Source: Oscillospiraceae bacterium (GTDB lineage Bacteria; Bacillota; Clostridia; Oscillospirales; Oscillospiraceae). From it: 7,810 nucleotides of DNA. Positions 6,572 to 7,810 of the stretch are shown here, piece after piece. A program made the position numbers and the translations under genes. Location: the NCBI GenBank assembly GCA_020025375.1, contig JAHHSF010000059.1, forward strand, positions 1 through 7,810, written 5' to 3'. Numbering within the stretch: the stretch's first letter is position 1; each line of letters opens with the position of its first letter. The notes under the pieces are model-generated. The model saw nothing but the letters and a program-made list of their open reading frames with translations. It was not told the DNA's origin and searched no databases.

Positions 6572-7042
6572 TTAGCAGTCACTTTTTGTCAGGCGGCAGA
6601 AAATTTGCCCATTTTTCAGGAAAATCACTCCGTAGCTGGGGGAACAGCGCCAGCCCACGCTCCCGGGATTCAGGAGCCATAGGCCGTTCACCTTTTCGCA
6701 GAGGGGCTGGTGTGTATGACCGAAGAGGGTGGCATCCACCCCCTGCCGCTTGGCCTCGGCAATGAGGCCGCCGGGACCGGACTTCACCGAATAGGTGTGT
6801 CCGTGGGTCAGAAAAAAACGCTTCCCCGCCCGCTCCACGGTGCTTTCCCAGGGGGCGGACCCCATCCTGTCGCAGTTGCCAGCCACCGCCGTGATGGGGA
6901 GGGCGGGATTCTCCACCCGAAGCAGGTCCAGGTCCGCCAGCCCATCTCCCAGGTAAAAGACCTCGTCGGGCTGTTCTGCAGCCACCACCTCTGACATGGC
7001 GTGTCTGTTGCCATGGCTGTCGGAAAAGACCAAAATTTTCAT
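6572..7042 (-). CDS. YfcE/YsnB-type metallophosphoesterase
   Basis: The 156-residue product is a compact calcineurin-like phosphoesterase with all metal-binding motifs in order: FSDSHGN (Asp8, His10), LGDG (Asp33), GNCD (Asn56, Asp58), THGH (His80, His82) and FGHTH (His109, His111), followed by the family's NPGSVG at 125-130. Members of this MJ0936/YfcE group bind two divalent metals and hydrolyse phosphodiesters in vitro; the natural substrate is usually unknown. The length is typical. The ATG at 7042 has a GGAAGGTGA site just upstream. It precedes the GerMN lipoprotein gene on the same strand, recalling the B. subtilis racE-gerM-rph-ysnA-ysnB cluster, where ysnB is the equivalent gene. It is divergent from the small-protein operon at 7105, with 62 bases between them. 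No convincing promoter was recognised in that gap. Confidence 0.93.
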   Translation of the reverse strand: MKILVFSDSHGNRHAMSEVVAAEQPDEVFYLGDGLADLDLLRVENPALPITAVAGNCDRMGSAPWESTVERAGKRFFLTHGHTYSVKSGPGGLIAEAKRQGVDATLFGHTHQPLCEKVNGLWLLNPGSVGWRCSPSYGVIFLKNGQIFCRLTKSDC

Positions 7043-7090
7043 AGGCTCACCTTCCTGTGATAGAACGCATAGAATGGTTCATAAGATTGT

Positions 7091-7098
7091 GGAGGAGG
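7091..7098 (+). promoter_or_regulatory. Ribosome binding site that fixes the start at 7105
   Basis: GGAGGAGG lies six bases before ATG 7105. The frame is open further upstream to a GTG at 7057, but that start has no comparable site, and translating from it would read this site as arginine codons. Confidence 0.7.
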
Positions 7099-7104
7099 AC
7101 GCGT

Positions 7105-7371
7105 ATGCAACTGCCCAACGACATTCTCAAGTCACCCCAAGCGGCCCAACTACTGAAAAATAAGGACCAGGTCATGAAGATGATGAACTCCCCCGACGCA
7201 CGCAAGCTGATGGAACTGCTCCAGCAAAACGGCGGTGCCGGACTACAAGGGGCGGCGGACGCCGCTCTAAAGGGGGACCCCTCCAAGCTCATGGGGATGG
7301 TCCAGCAACTTATGCACAGCCCGGAAGGGGCCAAAACCGTGGAAAAGCTCAACCGGGATATGATGAAGTAA
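7105..7371 (+). CDS. Small conserved-looking hypothetical protein, helical, 88 residues
   Basis: I do not recognise a named family. The product is 88 residues, highly helical in composition, without a signal peptide or membrane segment, and with many methionines. It carries two similar helical units: DQVMKMMNSPDARKLMELLQ (about 21-40) and DPSKLMGMVQQLMHSPEGAK (about 58-77). Each has hydrophobic methionine/leucine pairs followed by an SP turn. This spacing resembles STI1/DP-type motifs found in co-chaperones, but the resemblance is by eye only. A glycine/alanine-rich link (GGAGLQGAADAAL) joins the units. It starts after a strong GGAGGAGG site and ends 25 bases before the next gene, so the two are probably one operon. 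The function is unknown; a cytoplasmic role is inferred. Confidence 0.8.
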   Translation: MQLPNDILKSPQAAQLLKNKDQVMKMMNSPDARKLMELLQQNGGAGLQGAADAALKGDPSKLMGMVQQLMHSPEGAKTVEKLNRDMMK

Positions 7372-7396
7372 GACAAGAGCGAAAGGGGGCACGGAC

Positions 7397-7807
7397 ATGA
7401 GTGAGTTTGAGGAGACTCTGGGTTCCATTCTGGGCAATCCCGACGCCATGGCCCAAATCATGTCCCTGGCACAGAACATTGGCGGCGCTCCGGCTCCGGC
7501 GGAGGAGGACACCCCTCCACCATCGGTCCCCGCCCCTGTGGCGCCGGAGTCCTCAACACCCGACTTGAGCGTCCTCATGGGTTCCCTGGGGAATATCGAC
7601 CCCCAACTCATCCAGACCGGCCTGCAGCTCTACACTGAGTTTTCCCAGGGGGAGGACGAGCGCGTCGCTCTCCTCCTGGCCCTGCGGCCCTTCCTTAAGG
7701 AGGAGCGGCGGGCAAAGATCGACCGGGCCATTCAGATCGCCCGGCTAACCCGTCTGCTTCGGGTGGGGTTCCAGCTGTTCAAGGGAAGGGGGGGCGACGA
7801 TGTATAA
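7397..7807 (+). CDS. Hypothetical protein with proline-rich linker, 136 residues
   Basis: I do not recognise a named family. The N-terminal part (MSEFEETLGSILGNPDAMAQ, continuing to about 30) is a short helical unit with an NPDAMAQIM core, similar in style to the units of the preceding gene. Residues about 31-55 are a low-complexity proline/alanine linker. The C-terminal half (about 56-128) is helical and contains LLLALRPFLKEERRAKIDRA, ending in the basic, hydrophobic stretch LTRLLRVGFQLF. There is no signal peptide or clear membrane segment. The ATG is preceded by AAAGGGGG at 7382-7389 with seven-base spacing. It follows the 88-residue gene by 25 bases, and its last 8 bases overlap the next start codon, which suggests translational coupling in one operon. 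A G7 run at 7788-7794 lies near its end. Confidence 0.82.
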   Translation: MSEFEETLGSILGNPDAMAQIMSLAQNIGGAPAPAEEDTPPPSVPAPVAPESSTPDLSVLMGSLGNIDPQLIQTGLQLYTEFSQGEDERVALLLALRPFLKEERRAKIDRAIQIARLTRLLRVGFQLFKGRGGDDV

Positions 7808-7810
7808 CCG
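7800..7810 (+). CDS. Start of a further gene, 3'-partial (only MYN visible)
   Basis: ATG at 7800 opens a frame that overlaps the stop of the preceding gene by 8 bases and is preceded by the purine-rich GGGAAGGGGGGG (7783-7794), a suitable ribosome binding site five bases away. Only three full codons are visible before the window ends, so nothing can be said about the product. The tight overlap is typical of translationally coupled operon genes. Confidence 0.5.

Noticed and set aside
6520..6582. Longer start for the GerMN lipoprotein at 6582
   Set aside because: It would place a charged 21-residue leader before the lipoprotein signal and overlap the phosphoesterase stop. The strong ribosome binding site at 6528-6535 serves ATG 6519 instead.
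7043..7104. Divergent promoters between the phosphoesterase and the small-protein operon
   Set aside because: Only weak matches were found (for example TAGAAT at 7070-7075 without a -35 box, and TTTTCA/GATAGA at 7036-7064), not enough to call a promoter.
7788..7794. G7 run as a phase-variation tract
   Set aside because: It is short, and it is explained as glycine/arginine codons that double as the ribosome binding site of the next gene. Similar runs in rarA and the lipoprotein gene are in frame.

Overview
The window looks like a chromosomal, mostly housekeeping segment of a GC-rich, spore-forming-lineage Clostridia, most likely an Oscillospiraceae-type gut bacterium. This rests on strong AGGAGG-type ribosome binding sites, a Firmicutes-style lipoprotein with a GerM-like domain, a WG-repeat/S-layer-homology (SLH) surface protein, and an S1-domain protein with a C-terminus I associate with this group. 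The taxonomic call is inference. No phage, transposon, CRISPR, tRNA or rRNA signal was seen, and no stretch above 300 bases lacks a gene.

Layout, left to right. (1) 3-653, plus strand: the 3' part of an S1 RNA-binding protein whose beginning lies outside the window. (2) 645 down to 4775, minus strand: a run transcribed as glyA (serine hydroxymethyltransferase), then a secreted WG-repeat/SLH protein whose signal peptide is in a different frame from its body, then rarA (AAA+ replication-recombination ATPase). rarA meets the S1 gene tail to tail and their last codons overlap by 11 bases. (3) 4776-4910: a short divergent control region with a good sigma-A promoter for glyA and a weaker extended -10 promoter for nth. 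(4) 4911-5546, plus strand: nth (endonuclease III), followed by a strong hairpin that probably terminates both strands. (5) 5674-7042, minus strand: a YfcE/YsnB-type metallophosphoesterase, then a GerMN-domain lipoprotein. (6) 7105-7810, plus strand: two small uncharacterised proteins and the first codons of a third, closely packed as an operon running out of the window.

Functionally, glyA supplies one-carbon units, while rarA and nth serve replication-fork and base-excision repair. The GerM-like lipoprotein and the SLH protein are cell-envelope components. The phosphoesterase/GerM pairing resembles the B. subtilis racE-gerM-rph-ysnA-ysnB neighbourhood.

I found no clear new defence or mobile system. 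The parts most worth a second look are the small-protein operon at the right end, whose short helical repeats resemble STI1/DP-type motifs; the frameshifted WG/SLH gene; and the GerMN lipoprotein with an extra C-terminal domain.
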